Below, piece by piece: positions 25,806-40,800 of a stretch of DNA of 64,000 bases (positions are counted from its first letter, which is position 1; each line of letters begins with the position of its first letter). The stretch is taken from assembly GCA_036874045.1 (NCBI GenBank), contig CM072341.1, forward strand, positions 1,624,501-1,688,500, given 5' to 3'. The stretch is from Cymodocea nodosa (lineage: Eukaryota; Streptophyta; Magnoliopsida; Alismatales; Cymodoceaceae). The translations under genes and the position numbers were made by a program. Under the pieces are notes generated by a model, which saw nothing but the letters and a program-made list of their open reading frames with translations, was not told the DNA's origin and searched no databases.

Positions 25806-28800
25806 ATGAGGTCGTTGGCACTGACTCCTACATGGTCTGTGGCAACAGTGTTGACGATCTTGGTTGCAGTCTCTTTGCTGGTGGAGCGTTCCATTCACCG
25901 ACTAAGCTCTGTAAGTCACTGAAATTTATACTTTATATTTATTCCATCAAGTGCTGACTTGATGTAGCATTACTCTGACAGGCTTCCTTTTTTCTTTCAA
26001 ATGGTATTGCTCAAGAATTGCTTTGTTTCTTTCCTTCTACTTTAGGTTTATAGTTTGGTGTAGATTATAGTTCTAGCAGATTGTGCACAACAATCATTGT
26101 GGTGGATTTTGCGGTAATGCAAAGTGTTGTGTATGATATTGTTTGCTTGTGATTGTATACCTCAAGATTTTGTGAACAAATTAAAGGGAAAACTTGTAAT
26201 CGAAATTACAATCTCATAATCGGTCAAAAGTTTGATTATGTGGATTATGACTGTCCTCACATCGTCACTGTACAAAATCAAATAGGTTATAGTCATGGTC
26301 ATCTTGTCAAAATTGAATAATATGTGTCTTCGCTAGTAATTTCTGAAAGCTCATCCATGTTTCTTCCTAGTGGCTGAAGAAGACCCGTAGAAACCCATTA
26401 TTCGAAGCATTGGAGAAAATGAAACAAGGTATTTATGTCTATCATGAAATTATATTTTCATTGGATTCTTTTTAGATGATGAAAATTCAAACAAGAAAAA
26501 AGATTTCTATGGAAGTCATTAGCTCTAATAACCTGCTCATATGCTCATTTTCTTTTTTGTTGCAGAGTTGATGTTGCTAGGTTTTATATCATTGCTTCTG
26601 ACAGCCAGTTCGGGAATCATTTCAAGTATATGTATTAATTCAAAATTTTACAACAGCAGATTCTCTCCATGCACTCTGTCTGAATTCAAAGAAAATCCTA
26701 CGGTTGAAGATATTTCAGCAGAAGATCACAAGGAATTGATGAATTCTTTTGTTCATCTTTCTCTCAGGAGGTTGTTGAATGACTTGAAACACAATTCATG
26801 TAAAGAGGTATGTCATCAACCCATCACAGACACTTTTATGAATTCATCATGTCTGTGTGGTTTCCATATGATCTGCATTCGCTTTTAACTTGTAGCATAG
26901 AGTGGCACAATATCTCTTACAACCTCTTGGTTCCTTACAAAATGTAATACTTGTTTATACCTTTTGTTTCAGGGTTATGAACCTTTTGTTTCACATGAAG
27001 GTCTGGAACAGCTCCACCGTTTTATATTTGTCATGGCTGTAACACATGTATCCTACAGCTGCTTGACAATGTTGCTGGCAATCATAAAGGTAATCTTGAG
27101 GTATCCACTTAAAAGATTTTAGTAGTTGTCATGATTCATAGCAAGATGGGGATTTCCATGTTAAGTTAGGTACTTTATCATATCTGCATTTATAATTGCA
27201 AATTTTGATTTCAAGTACGTTCCTGTGGGAAAAGATGCTTAATTCTTTATACCTTGAAGACAGATTCATACATGGAAGAAATGGGAAGAGGAGGCTCGCA
27301 AAGATGAGTATGATTGCTTACGTGGTATGATCTCAATGTTTAGTGCTGAATAGCCAGAGACCCACGTTGAGATTTTGGTGACTTTCTTTCTTTTGTTTGA
27401 TTGCAAGTTGTTTAATAGTTGTTCACAGATGCAAGTTGTTTCTCTTGTGGCTCTCTAATATCTAAGGGTAAACAAGATGTTAAATGTAATTATATCAATC
27501 AATAGCGAGGGTTATCATTAATTTTTCTACTTGCTGTGAACCTTTTTTGGGGATTATCGATCTTTTTTCATTGACTTGACATTAATTGACATAACCAAAT
27601 GTTTACAAGTAATCAGCTGATGCCAGCGATCAAACTAAAAAATATTTCCACTCAATGTTGTAAAAAACAAAAAATTGACATTATATTGATTGAAAATTAA
27701 AGATTAAAAAAAAAAGAGATTTAAACAACCTTGTTTTGAAAAAAATGGTATAAATATAAATATATTTACAAATGTACAAGTATCACAATTATCAAATAAT
27801 CGACTAAAATAAATTATATAATTCAATTACATATAATCAAGGAATTTGACTTTGGTTTCATGTTGGACCTTAGTCCAATGGAGGAAGTTAACATTCAACA
27901 CAAGTTTGGTAAAATCAAAATCCCCACAAAAGGTCTAAAAGATACAAATTTCAATTTGAAATTTTAAAGAACCTAAAATAATAAAAAATACACATTCAAT
28001 ATTTAAAATCATAGAATACAAAAAAAATTATATATTTATATTACCAAAGCAAATTGTTTAATATTCAAAAAAATTATACAAACCTTACTACATCTCAATA
28101 TTGAGTGTTCGTCTGGTATGATATCTCCTTGTTGCCCCTGTTTCTACTCTTATGCATGGTATCATCTATGGGTCTCTTGTCATATCTGAGAACAATGCAA
28201 TCTTGCCAGTACCCACGTGCATAATATGTTCTATATTAAATCATATACCCATGATATTGATGTGGAGGTAAGTTAACGAGAAATACAATGGTTAGATGTT
28301 TAATCAATCCAAATGTGAGGTAAATATGATGCATAAGGTAGATATACTTATAGAGGTGGATAGTTTGGGGTTCATAAGGAGATTGATGAAAAGTATAGTG
28401 TAAATCATGGAAAGCTTCTTGCTTTTGTGTTGGTGGTAGTGATTCTAGACTTCACCATGGATAGTTGAAGATTGAAGTTGGCCCATTCATTTTGATTCTC
28501 TCTCTGTTTGCTTACTTGATTTAGACGAGGATTATAAGAGTAGGACGATCTTTGTTTAGAATGAAAAAAATGCATAATATTAATGGTTAATAAATGATAA
28601 ATTACATAATATTTAGTTTATCATATGAAAATTAAGTCATTATATTACAATTACATGAATACACACCTTAATTACAAAATATGCATAATTTCAAAGAATT
28701 AATGTTAATTAAATATCATTTTTGAAAGATTGAAAGCATAGTACGTGTAATTTTATAGAAGTTTATGGAAGCTCGTAAAGTTACTGTTGAAGTAATTATT

Positions 28801-31800
28801 GTAATATGATAAATGGATCCTGTAATATTGTAATGGGTAAATGGATCTTGTAAGATCCATTTATCATTGCCTGTTATAATATAAGTAGTGTTAGGGAAAT
28901 TTTCCCAACACTGAAATTTTCTCCCATCGAACTCCGAACTTGGTATCAGAGCCAGGTCCCGCGTCGCTCGATTCTGCGCCCGTCGCGGTCCGTCCACCGC
29001 GGTGCACGTCCACCGCCATCTGTCCCGCAATCGTCCCGTGCACGCTTGGGTCTACGCCCGTCGCCGTTTGTGCTTCACTGCGCACGACCGTCGCGTTCCA
29101 GTGTGTGGTTAGTCCGTGCGCGTCCACCATCGTTCCAATCCCGTCCGCGTCTCACCGCCACGACCACTGCATTCCAGTGCGTGGTCAATTCGTGTGCGGT
29201 CCACCGTCGTCCCATCTGTCGCCACGAGTCAGGCGCCACAAGTTAGGTCCCGCGCAGACCTGCCTGTGACGTTCCGCGGTCGTTCAGTCTGCGTCTGCCG
29301 CAGACGCAAATGCATGATTCTACGGCCAGACGCACCACCTCTCCAAAGGTGGTAGCATGTTGAGGTGAAGCCCATTAGTCTTTTGACCTCCTGAGGACGC
29401 ACCTCCTCAGTCCGATGCCAGACTTTCGAAGCCTGAGTTGGTTGGACCTCGCTGAAAATCTCTAGTCTTCTGCTGCTGGTACAGTATGACTGGGTATGAT
29501 TTCTTTCTCAGCAAGTTGTGTGTTACTGGAGTCAAATTGAATGATAACAATTGTCATCAGTGGGCTCCAAACTTTGAGACTTTTGTAGTCTCACAGATGA
29601 AAGAACATCATCTATTTGATGAACCACTAGATGTCAAGGTTGAGAATTACGCTGCTTGGAGGGCTGCAGATGCCGCAATAGTTTCCTGGTTGTTGAATAG
29701 TGTAGAGGACAACATCCATCGGAGTTATGCGCTGTTCCGACCGGCGAGTCGTATATGGTCCAGTCTTCAAGCTACGTATGGCAATGAACAAATGTTTCCC
29801 ATGTATGTGAGTTATGGGAAAATGTATTCAATGACAAACAAGGTCCGCATGAGACCCCTCATGCCTTCTTCAATAGGCTCAAAGGTTTAAAGGAGGAAAT
29901 CAAAGTATATCAACCTCCTAGTGGAGATATTGCTACACAAAGAAGGTATAAGGAGGAAATTTTTGTGGCTCGGTTGCTAGTTGGATTGCAACCAGCTTTG
30001 GCCAATCAGATTCGGGGACATGTGCTTGCTGTTGATGTTCTTCCCTCCTTCCAACAGACCTTTAATAAGGTCCTAAGAGTCTATACAACCACTGTTGGGG
30101 TGCCACCGACTGATCAGCAGTCCGGTTCAGAAGGATCAACACTTGCTGTGCGGGCTGGTAGCACAAGATTGAGCTGGAATCGGGTAGGATAGTTTGGACA
30201 GATCCAATTTTCTACAGGACAGGGATCTAGGGGACGAGGAAGACATGCCAATAGGGCCCCTCGATAGCCTTGCATTTATTGTGGACGCAAAAACCATCCC
30301 TCCGACAAGTGCTGGGACAAGTTCGGGCGGCCTCCAGCCCCACCAGCCTTGGCTCATGCTGTGACGGTCCCCTTAGAGTTTGCCACTCCATCTTCTAGGA
30401 CCGTCTCTTAGGAGGAAATCAAGATCTCTCAAGCAGAGTATGAGGAGCTTATGATCTATAGGGCACAACAGACAAGTGAGGCCATGGCCAACCATGTTAT
30501 CTCCTCAGGTAATCCCTCCACCTCAACATCTAATTCAAACAATGTGTGGGTTATCGATTCCGGAGCATTTAACCATATTGTAGGAGATTCCTCCTTGTTT
30601 ACTCGCCTCATTGAGCTTCCTAACATCTCCTCAGTTGTTTTAGCCGATGGTCGTAGTTGCTCTGTTACTAGTGAAGGCACTACGCCTATTAATTCTGATA
30701 TCACCCTTGACCACATTCTTCTTGTATCCGAATTTTCCGTTAATTTACTTTCCATCAGCAAAATTACCAAACAACTTTTCTGCTTTGTTACCTTCTTTCC
30801 CTTTCATTGCACTTTTTAGGATTTGCAGACGGGGAGGAGGATTGGTGTGGGCCATGAGCGTGGTTGTGATGTTTATGTTCTTGCATGCGACGAGATTCCT
30901 TGGGGGTTGGCAGCTGCTTACAGTTCGAATACTACTGCTATATTATGGCACAAGTGTTTAGGGCATTCGTCTCATCGAAAACTTCGTGCTATTTTGCCCT
31001 AGGTGTCTCTTAAGTATTTTCAGTGTGAGTCCTATATCCTTGGGAAACATGCACGTAGCATGTTTCCCAGTTGTGAGTTGGCGTTGGCTCCCAAGCCTTT
31101 TGATGTTATTCACTGTGATGTCTGGGGACCCACACGGGTCGCGTCTGTTTTTGGTTTTAAATATTATATTGTCTTTGTTGATGATTTTTCTCATACCGGT
31201 TGGCTTTATTTAATGAAAAATCGTTCTTCTGTGGTTGATATCATCACTACCTTTATGAATGAAATTCAAACTTAGTATGGTCTTACTCCTAAAATTTTTT
31301 GGACTGACAACGCGTTTGAATTCACTCAAGAGGTCATATCTTCCCTCTGTGCTTCTCGGGACATTCTCCATCAGACCACTTATGCTCATACCTCTCAGCA
31401 GAATGGGGTGGCTGAGCGCAAACATCATCATATTTTGGATGTAGCTCGGTCCCTCATGGTTGCCATGAATGTACCCTACGTCTTCTAGTCAGATGCCGTC
31501 TCTACTGCAGCCTACTTGATCAACCGCCTTCCATCCACTCCTTTAGGGGGTGCCATTCCCCTTAGACGACTCTTCCCTGATCAGGAGTCTTTTCCCCTTC
31601 AATCTAGAGTTTTTGGGTGTACACCATTTGTCAAGAATCTCTTCCCTAGTCTTGACAAGCTAGCACCTCGCTCTATTAGATGTGTCTTTCTTGGGTATCC
31701 TCGTCATCAAGAAGGCTACCGCTACTATCATCCTCCCTCACGTCGTTACATTGTCTCTGCCGATGTGTAGTTTCTAGAGGATGTCCCCTTCTTTGACTCT

Positions 31801-34800
31801 CTCTCATCCGGTCTCTTAGAGTTTAGTGTGGAGCCTAATGATATCCCCTCACCAGCTTCTTCACTGCCTAGTTCCCTGCCTTGCCCTGAGCTTCCTCTAG
31901 TCGTACCTCCCATTATTGACATGCAGGTTACTGATCACTCCTCTGAGGTATCTCCGTTTGCACAGACATATCATTGCCGCCCACGTGCTTCGGTTACATC
32001 ATCACCCTTGGCTTCCCCGCTTGCAGATCATCTTCCTATTGCTTTTCAGAAAGGTACCCGTTCTTGTACACTTCATCCTATTGCTCCTTTTGTCTCTCAT
32101 AACCCTTATTCTTTTGCAGTTGTCTCCGTGTCTTTACCTGCTCATTATTTGGATGCGCTTACCCTTCCACCATGAAAGCAAACAATGGATGTTGAGATGC
32201 AAACATTACTTAGATGAGGGACATGGGAGCTTGTGGATCGTCTGTGTCAATCGCCCGTAGTAAGCTGTCGATGGGTGTTCTCCTACAAATTCCGATCAGA
32301 TGGGTCCGTGGAGTATCACAAGGCTAGATTGGTGGCCCGTGGTTTTTCTCAGACATATGAGATTGACTATAGTGACACTTTCTCTCCAGTTACTCAGCTC
32401 AATTCCATTCGTCTGCTGTTATCATTGGCTGTCAATCGGGTCTGGTTGCTCACTCAACTTGATGTTCACAATGCCTTTCTTTATAGTGACCTACAGGAGG
32501 AGATTTTCATGGAGCAACCTCCTGGGTTTGTTGCTCAAGGGGAGACAGATAAGGTATGTCGCCTGAAAAAGGCGATATATGGACTAAAACAGAGCCTCCA
32601 GGCGTGGTTTGCCAAGCTTAGTATCGTGCTTCTTTCTTAGGGATTCAACAAGTGTGCTGTAGATAGCTTTGTTTTCATGAAGCGTAGTTCACAAGGCATT
32701 GTGATACTTGTTGCTTATGTGGATGACATTTTGCTTATTGGTGATGACATGACTGGCATCACTTGCACCAAGGAAGAGCTGAGAAAGGTATTTACCCTTT
32801 GTGACATGGGACGCCTACGTTTCTTCCTAGGTATAGAGTTCTCCTATGCCAAGGATAGGATTGCCTTATCTCAAAGGAAATACGTGCTGGACATACTCAA
32901 GGAGACAGGGATGTTGGGCTGCAAACCTACTACAACTCTTATGGAACAGAATCCAGGTTTTTGGGATACTCATATAGATCTCCTAGAAGATGTCACTCGA
33001 TATAGGAGGCTGATTGGCAAGTTAATTCACTTGACTGTTACCAAGTCTGACATTTCCTTTGTAGTTGGTCTCCTTAGTCAATTCATGCAGCATCTTCGAC
33101 AGGTGCATTGGCAAGGAGCGCTTCGAGTTCTAGCTTATATTAAAAGATATCCAGGAAATGGTCTAATCTACTCAAACAGCCATCATCTGGAGCTGATGGC
33201 ATACTCAAACGCTAGTTATGCAGGAGATAGAGGAGACAAGAAGTCCACAGACGGCTATTACACCTTCCTTGGGGGAAATCTTGTCACGTGATGCAGCAAG
33301 AAGTAGGATGTTATATCTACATCCAGTGCAGAATCAGAATACAGGGGCATGGCTCATGCAGGAAAGGAAGTAGTATGGATCAAGAATTTTTTAGACCAGC
33401 TTGGGGTAAAGCTTTCTACTCCAATATCACTCTTTTGTGACAATCAAACTGCCATTTACATAGCAAGCAATGAGATCTTCCATGAGCGTACAAAGCATAT
33501 AGAGGTGGACTGTCACTATATCCGTCAACTACTGCTAACGGGAGTTATCTCTACACTTTATACCAAGTCCTTAGATTAGCTTGCTGATATTTTCACCAAG
33601 CCTCTTAGTGTTGGTCGTTTTAATGATCTTTGTAACAAGCTTGGAGTGTTGAACTTGTTCTCTCTAGTTTGAGGGAGAGTGTTGAAGTAATTATTGTAAT
33701 ATGATAAATGGATCCTGTAATATTGCAATGGGTAAATGGATATTGCAAGATCCATTTACCATTGCCTATTATAATATAAGTAGTGTTAGAGAAATTTTTC
33801 CAACACTGAAATTTTCTCCCACCGAACTCCGAACTGTTACTAAGGTAAGTTTATGAACCCTTGTAAAGCTACTAGGGTAAGTTTAGAGATCTTCATAAAG
33901 TTATTAAGGTAAGTTTACGGAACCTCGTAAAGTTAGGAATTATTTTACACGTCAACTTTTGAATGATTAAGAATTACTTCTTTTATATATTAAATGTTAT
34001 AAAAGTATTTGTTTTATTAAATTACAAAATTAAACGAGTTCGTTGAGGTAAGCTTAACTCAACGAGGTCAGTCTGTTGAGTTATAGTTAAGTCAATGGAA
34101 TAAGTCTATTGAGTTACAATAACTTCACAGACCAGTTATTTTTTAATATTCAACTGTGAGTAGTTATAGGAAAAGGAAATTCGAAAGAAATTATTTCGCA
34201 TGAATTACGCTATGATCTAAATCGTAGATAGAAGAAGTAATCACCATCGTTGATACAAAGGAAGAAGATTCAACTAGTCATTTAGGCAGAAGTAGTTATT
34301 ATTGAAAGAAATATAAAAGGAAAAAAGAAAGAACGAAGAAAGGAAGGTGGAGAACTGCGCTAACTATGGTAAGCGTAATACGTTTCCTGAAGCTCCACCA
34401 CCACCACCAATCACCAACCATCGGAGGTTTGTGATGATACTTTTCGGATATTAGGTTGATTCCGAGTCAAATACAGTGATTGACAACCATTGTGAAGAGT
34501 GATCACATTGTAAGAAAGAAGACCATTTTCACTAAGCATTGAATCATCTCTAAGGAGACAGTAAAACTTCTAGCCTTGGTTTCGAGTTTATGTCACTATA
34601 CTGAAGAGAAGATTAACTTGCAAAAGTCTTAGTTCGTGATTCTATAAGGAGAGGAATGCGTGACAGTAAGTAATTAAGTTTTCAGTGATGTAATCACGTC
34701 GTATGTAGTGATGAGAGTTCTTATTGTCAATAGAGAATTTTACTTTTCACCTTTCGTTTATCTTTAAGAACATATCACAACAAAAACAAAACAAAAACTC

Positions 34801-37800
34801 ATAATTTGTTTTTATATTTGTTAAATCTATATTTTATCGTTTGTTTTGTATTGTCATTATTGTCAGTATTGTTAATATTATTAATGTTTTATGTTTATTT
34901 CATTTCAAAAAATAGAAAATCGTATTACTGATTATTGAAACTAGTTGTATTCAATTTTGATTGATATATTTACTGTTTGAAATATCTGAATGTTAGTGTT
35001 GATTAATGATAAATATTGTATAAACTAATATTAAAAGCTTAATAGATGTTTATATTTTATAGAACCGCCCAATGGATGACCGTATTCCTTTGTGGATAGT
35101 AATTTTAATTTGAAGTTACTAATAAGGCTTATTAAGCTAACTTAACTCTACGAGGATAGTCCATTGAGATAACTCTAACAGCAATAATTTAATGGAGTAA
35201 GTAATTCAAAACACAAAAACCTCTAGTTGTAAAAATTTAAATAGTCTGAGTATTGTTGAATGTTTTATGTTTATTTCATTTCAAAAAATAGAAAATCGTA
35301 TTACTGATCATTGAAACTAGTTGTATTCAATTTTGAAATCTTGATTGATATATTTACTGTTTGAAATATCTGAATATTAGTGTTGATTAATGATAAATAT
35401 CGTATAAACTAATATCAAAAGCTTAATAGATGTTTATACTTTGTGGAACCGCTTAATGGATGACCGTATTCCTTTCTGGACAGTAATTTTAATTTGAAGT
35501 TACTAGTAAGGCTTATTAAGCTAACTTAACTCTACGGGGATAGTCCATTGAGATAACTGTAACAACAATAATTTAACGAAGTAAGTAATTCAAAACACAA
35601 AAACCTCTAGTTGTAAAAATTTAAATAGTTTGAAATTTTTAATCATTCTCTGTGAGATTGACCTGTACTTATACATTTATACAATAGACATTGTATATTT
35701 GCAGTTAATTACGAATTAAATTTAATATATTATTTGTGAAAATTATTTGTTTATTTCTAGAAGAAAATATAAACATATATTTAAGTAAACAAGAACAACC
35801 AAACAAACTCCAACACTTAAAGCATTAAAACCTTGTAACACACCATTGATTAGATTGCTAGAGTCCATTTAAGATAAAATGTCATCATCCCTCTCTCTAT
35901 CTTGATTTTCTTGTCTTTTACGGTGACAAGAAAAAGTGTAGACATGTTCAATTTGTCAGGTTCCATGATTTTCATCTTGCATCACATGTGTATATTTGAT
36001 ATCTACATTGAATGAACTAGGTTATCATGGTGGGTCATCTTCATATCATTTCTTGCATATCTATCATCACTTTTATCATCATTGTTATTTGGTGGTTTTA
36101 TGGTAGAAAATTTTAGAGTTAAGAAAAGGACCTCCATATGATTTTCATTGATGTAGTAAAAATTTATGATAGAATACCTAGAATTGTGATGTAGTGGATT
36201 TTGGAAAGAAAAGTAGTGCTCATTGGATATATTGATATTATAAAAGATATGTATGAAAGAGTAGTTACTTGTGTTAAAACTATAAACTATAAAATAAAAA
36301 ATAGGAAATTTCTAATAAACAGAGGTTTATGTTAAGGATTCTCTCTAAGTTCATATCTATTTGTCTTGGTTATAGATGAAATGGCAAAGAAAATTCAATG
36401 AGAAGTACTCTAGTTGTACTTTGACTTAGAATAAAGTTGTAAAACATAAACATATTTAAAAAAAAATGTTACTAGGTATAGAGTAAGAGTTGCAACAATT
36501 AAAGGTAAGATAAGAGAAAATTGGTTCAGGTAGTATGGTTATATCCCTTGGGAAACCAATGAATATACTAATTAGAAAAAAGGAATTAATTAGTATAAAA
36601 GAAATTAAAAGAAGTAAAAGTAGGTCTAAAATTATTTGGTTAGAAATTATAAGAAAAGATTGAAATTTATGTAATTTAATTAAATATTTGACCATAGATA
36701 GAAATATTTGAAAGAAAAGGATTCATATGGTTGATCTTACATTGTAGGATTATAGCTTAAATTGTTGTCATCTAGAGGTTTTATATAATTGGAATCATCA
36801 TCCCTAAAAGTGGTAGCATCACTACTACTTAAGCCTAGAATTCTTTTGTCTATTTACTATGAAGAACTCATATTTTTTTGACTCCAACACCCATCCAATT
36901 TGCCATTGTCAAAGCAAGCCTACCTCCTGCCTTGTCTAAAATTGGTCTATTTTTTGTCATACATTCAACTATTGGATCCTTATCTTTTGAGTCTCTATAT
37001 ATTGCAAGATCAATAGAATCTAAATGTTCTTTATCTTCCATTTTTGGATGTACTTCATTTGGAGCCTCAAGGTATAGTACATAAAGACTAAGTCATTTAG
37101 TTTTTTTGTCTCCAATCTATTCCTTCTTTTGGTGTGCACCAAATTGAACATGTTCTAGTTCTTTTGACATCTAGATGTTGATGTTGTTTGTAATAAAAGT
37201 CTTATAGAAATCTCCCTTAAATTTGGAGCATCCATCTCATGCACCATCCATTAATCAGTTACAATGTAAAATATGAAATAGTTGCATCATTTAAATAATT
37301 AACTAAATAGAGGAGGTACATGTAATGAAATCAAATCCAAATTTAGACATTATTATATGGATTTTGACTTCATATCACATGCAACATTTTAGGCATGTGA
37401 AATTCATGTTGTTGTTCCATAAATATCTTGATTTCACTTAAGGTGGTTGTAGGACTGTAGTATCACAAGAGGGAGAGTGAATTACGTTTTTAGAATTTAA
37501 AAATTTTAACGTATAAAACAAAAGCACAAAACACTCATTATTTGTAATTCAAAAACTTTTATTGATAAAGTAATATAATCGTTTCAGTATAATTCTTTAC
37601 TTGTTGGTTTTAATATAATTTTCGAGTTATAATTTAATAAAAAATAAAATCTACTTTATTCTAACATTGATTGAATTGTATATTCAAACCTGAACTTTTG
37701 TATGTAATTTTTGATTTTTCTTGCTTTCTTTGATTTGTTTCTGTATCTCCTTGCTTTTCTCTTCAAATTTCCTAGACTTTCTTCATGATAGTTCTTTCTC

Positions 37801-40800
37801 TGCTTTGCTTGAGATTCGATGGAATTCCTCTACTTTGATTTGGATTCCTTTGTGATTTTTTGGGATTACTTTGTTTAGTGTAGGGATGAATGAAGTGTAG
37901 TTCATATCCTTTACTTATAGCAGTAGAATTGAAGTTTCATGTTCAACACGTTCATCTACTTAATCTATAATTCATGATCCTACGTACTTTTTCAAATTCA
38001 AATTATCCACGTTCTTCACTTCCTTTTTGAATTTTCACATTCCCCTATCATAGATTCATCGAAAATGTGTTTTTTAAAGAACTGTACAATTTATCTTCTA
38101 AGTTACCTATTAGTCGAACACTTATATCTTTAACGCATGTAAAAACTTGAACACTTATCTGTAATTCTTCGAGTTTTTCACCTGTAAAATACGTGACTGT
38201 AACAGAAAAATTTATCTCTTCATTAGTTACTTTATACAACTCGAATAATTATCAATTCATACGTAAAACTTGAACAATTATCTAATTCTTTGACTTTTCT
38301 TTACCAAACGTACAAGAAAAATACGTGAAAACTTAAAATGTTAAAAATACATATGTAGATAATTCTAATTATACGAGTTTTTAACATAACTCTTCGACTA
38401 ACTTGAAATGTTAACCATGACTATATGATTTTTCAAAATCTGTTAACGCCTAACCACGCGACTAAGATAAAATCGTATACTTAGACTTATTAATAGACTT
38501 AGTAAAATATTCTTCGTCAAAATAAAATTCCTAATAGTGGTCATTTAAGTTTTGATGTTGGACTCCAATCATTGAATGACATTCTTTACAATTATTAGAA
38601 TATCCACATGTTGGTTAAGTTAAAGTGTGAGGTTGTGTACTTGATATTTAAATTTTTAATTTACTGTAAGTACATAGTGTCTTGTTGAAGATAATGACAA
38701 ATATAGATTGATTATAGTTTATTTTAGTTAAATTCTCTTAATTAATTGATTATAGTTGTCAGACTGTAATTTAATTAAAAGTTTTGACAATTTTTACGAC
38801 TTACAGAGTAAATTTGTTGAGTTTGCTCGAACTTTATTAATGTGACTTGAATTCTATATTAAAGGATGGAATTTGAAACGTTTGGATGTTACTCTATTTA
38901 AGACAGATCTGAAACGTCCTGTAGTTATGCAGTATTTAATAGTAACATTAGTTACTATTTTCTAGAAACTCATGTCAGTTTTTGACCCTTCATTGGCACC
39001 TATTTTATTCTATATAAAGGGGTGTCAAGGGGTTGTAGGAAGTTTGTTTTTCTAAAATCTATAGAAGGTGTTTTCTCCTTCATCTGTACTCTGTAATTCT
39101 ACATCTCTGATGGTAAAAATCTATCCATTGCCCACCTGTGGAGTAGCCCTAGTGGTGAATCACGTAAATATGTTTGTCCTCTTGTGTGATGCTTGTTTAT
39201 ATGTGCATTTTCTTATTATTGTGTTAGATTAATTTCTTATAAACTCTACGAAATATTTCATAATGTTTGCAGAAACCCTATGAACTTAAGTAATGAAATA
39301 AGGTCAAGTCTAAAATCTTACAAAATAAGTTCAAACTGTTATATTCAGACCAAAGATTCAAACGATATGTCTTCACAAATTATACACAAAAATAAAGCAA
39401 TTAAACTTCTAAATTTACTTTTTTTTGTACTTGAACACAAAAATATTTCATTTAAATTGTAAAGATACATAGAAGTACAAACATAAACATTAGAAATGAA
39501 CATGTAACTTTCTTTCAATTTTTGTTCAGACTCACAAATGTTCTGAATTATAAACTTAAGAACGTATAAACATAGGTAATGCAATCACTAAGTAGTTGAT
39601 CCAACATTATTTCTGCTCCTTTACTTTGAATTCAGATATGCTTTCTTCAATAGAATCTAGTTTCAACACCCTTCTTGGCACAACAGCTACTCACAATGAT
39701 GAATCAGTCTCCACACGAGGTATTACAAACTTTGGTTCTTGTTCTCAGAAAGGTGGAAGTGGGTAAACGTAGAAAGAAATTTGAAGTAGTTTGACGATCC
39801 AGAGATAAATAGAAGGATGAAGGTTGGATAACCTCCTTTTTGACATTCTTCTCCTTTTATAAGTTTGATTTTAGCAACTATCAATCTCTCTACGATCTTT
39901 CTTTTGATCATCGTTTCCATCTCCCACAATCCTTTCACAACATCTCTTTACATGGCTTTACATTGTTTCACTTAGAGAAAAACGTTACGGGAGAAAACTA
40001 CATATATTTAAGAAATGAAATTAGAAAGTTTTTATAAAGTTTGATAGTCATTTAACTAATTAATTAAATCCATAATCAATTTGAAGTTTCATTTAAATAA
40101 AACTTATGTGATAACTTAAGTATCACGTGCAATAAAGAATAATCATAATCTGCCAAATTATACGAACTTACTCATATAATTTATTCAAATCTTACAGACT
40201 AAGCTCATATAGTTTATTCAAACCTTATAGACTAAGCCCGTATAGTTTATTCAAACCTTATAGACTAAGCCCGTATAGTTTATTCAAACCTTATAGACTA
40301 AGTCTGTATAATTTGAATGTAGGCATTTAAACTTTTGTTTTTTTCCGCTTCTTACAGATTCAATTAAATTAGTTCTATTTACCTTAATTACAACTATAGT
40401 CAAAGAACTTATTATGTTTTAGAAGTTAACTATTCATTATTTTGCTAATCTATTTTTAATCATAATTCTTCTCAATAATAAGAATAAATCTAAGTTTTTT
40501 TATGAATTAACCTCTACAAACATACTCTTTTTAAATCTAAATAGGTTGCATTGATATTTGGAGTTTAAAATATATACTATGTGAAAAGCATATATAATTT
40601 AGTATGTTGAGAAATGTTTATGACTTGTATTCAATCATTATATTACTTACTAGCTTCATGTAAAAGGTAGGGAAGCATATTCATCCATCTTACGCAAATG
40701 ATGTTCATGTAAAATCCTTTGAAATTCCCCTTCCTGCATCTTTATTTGCTTCTTTCATGAACTTCATGGTCTCATAGAGTATAGGCTGAAATCAATGGAA

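Larger units (their letters stand above)
28785..33835 (+). mobile_element. Ty1/copia retrotransposon, complete but broken
   Basis: LTRs are 28,785-28,940 and 33,680-33,835, both 156 bp, starting TGTTGAAG and ending CGAACT. They are flanked by the 5 bp duplication GTTAC (28,780-28,784 and 33,836-33,840). The primer-binding site TGGTATCAGAGCC follows the left LTR, and a purine tract precedes the right one. Order of parts: GC-rich leader 28,950-29,450; gag from 29,486 with a CCHC zinc knuckle near 30,270-30,315; protease with a DSG motif near 30,555; integrase about 31,080-31,780; reverse transcriptase about 32,230-32,900 with YVDD; RNase H to about 33,640. Integrase before RT defines copia. The LTRs differ at about 8 of 156 sites, which at usual plant rates suggests a couple of million years. 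The coding part is fossil, with roughly ten or more breaks. Confidence 0.93.
28553..35703 (+). mobile_element. Gypsy-type solo LTR (Tat/Athila-like), split by a copia insertion
   Basis: The LTR begins TGTTTAGAATG at 28,553, is broken by the copia element at 28,785-33,840, and resumes to about 35,703. Its end carries a decayed form of the TCCC-TGTGGGATCGACC ... TTGCA motif that closes many plant Tat/Athila LTRs. Without the insert and its target duplication it is about 2.1 kb. No gag or pol adjoins it, so it is a solo LTR or remnant. It belongs to the same family as the copies at 45-53 kb. Substitution level suggests it is old; it has no coding role. Confidence 0.65.

Noticed and set aside
40176-40307. 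Regular 33 bp repeats as a CRISPR-like array
   Set aside because: The repeats are directly adjacent with no spacers, and this is plant nuclear DNA; an ordinary minisatellite.
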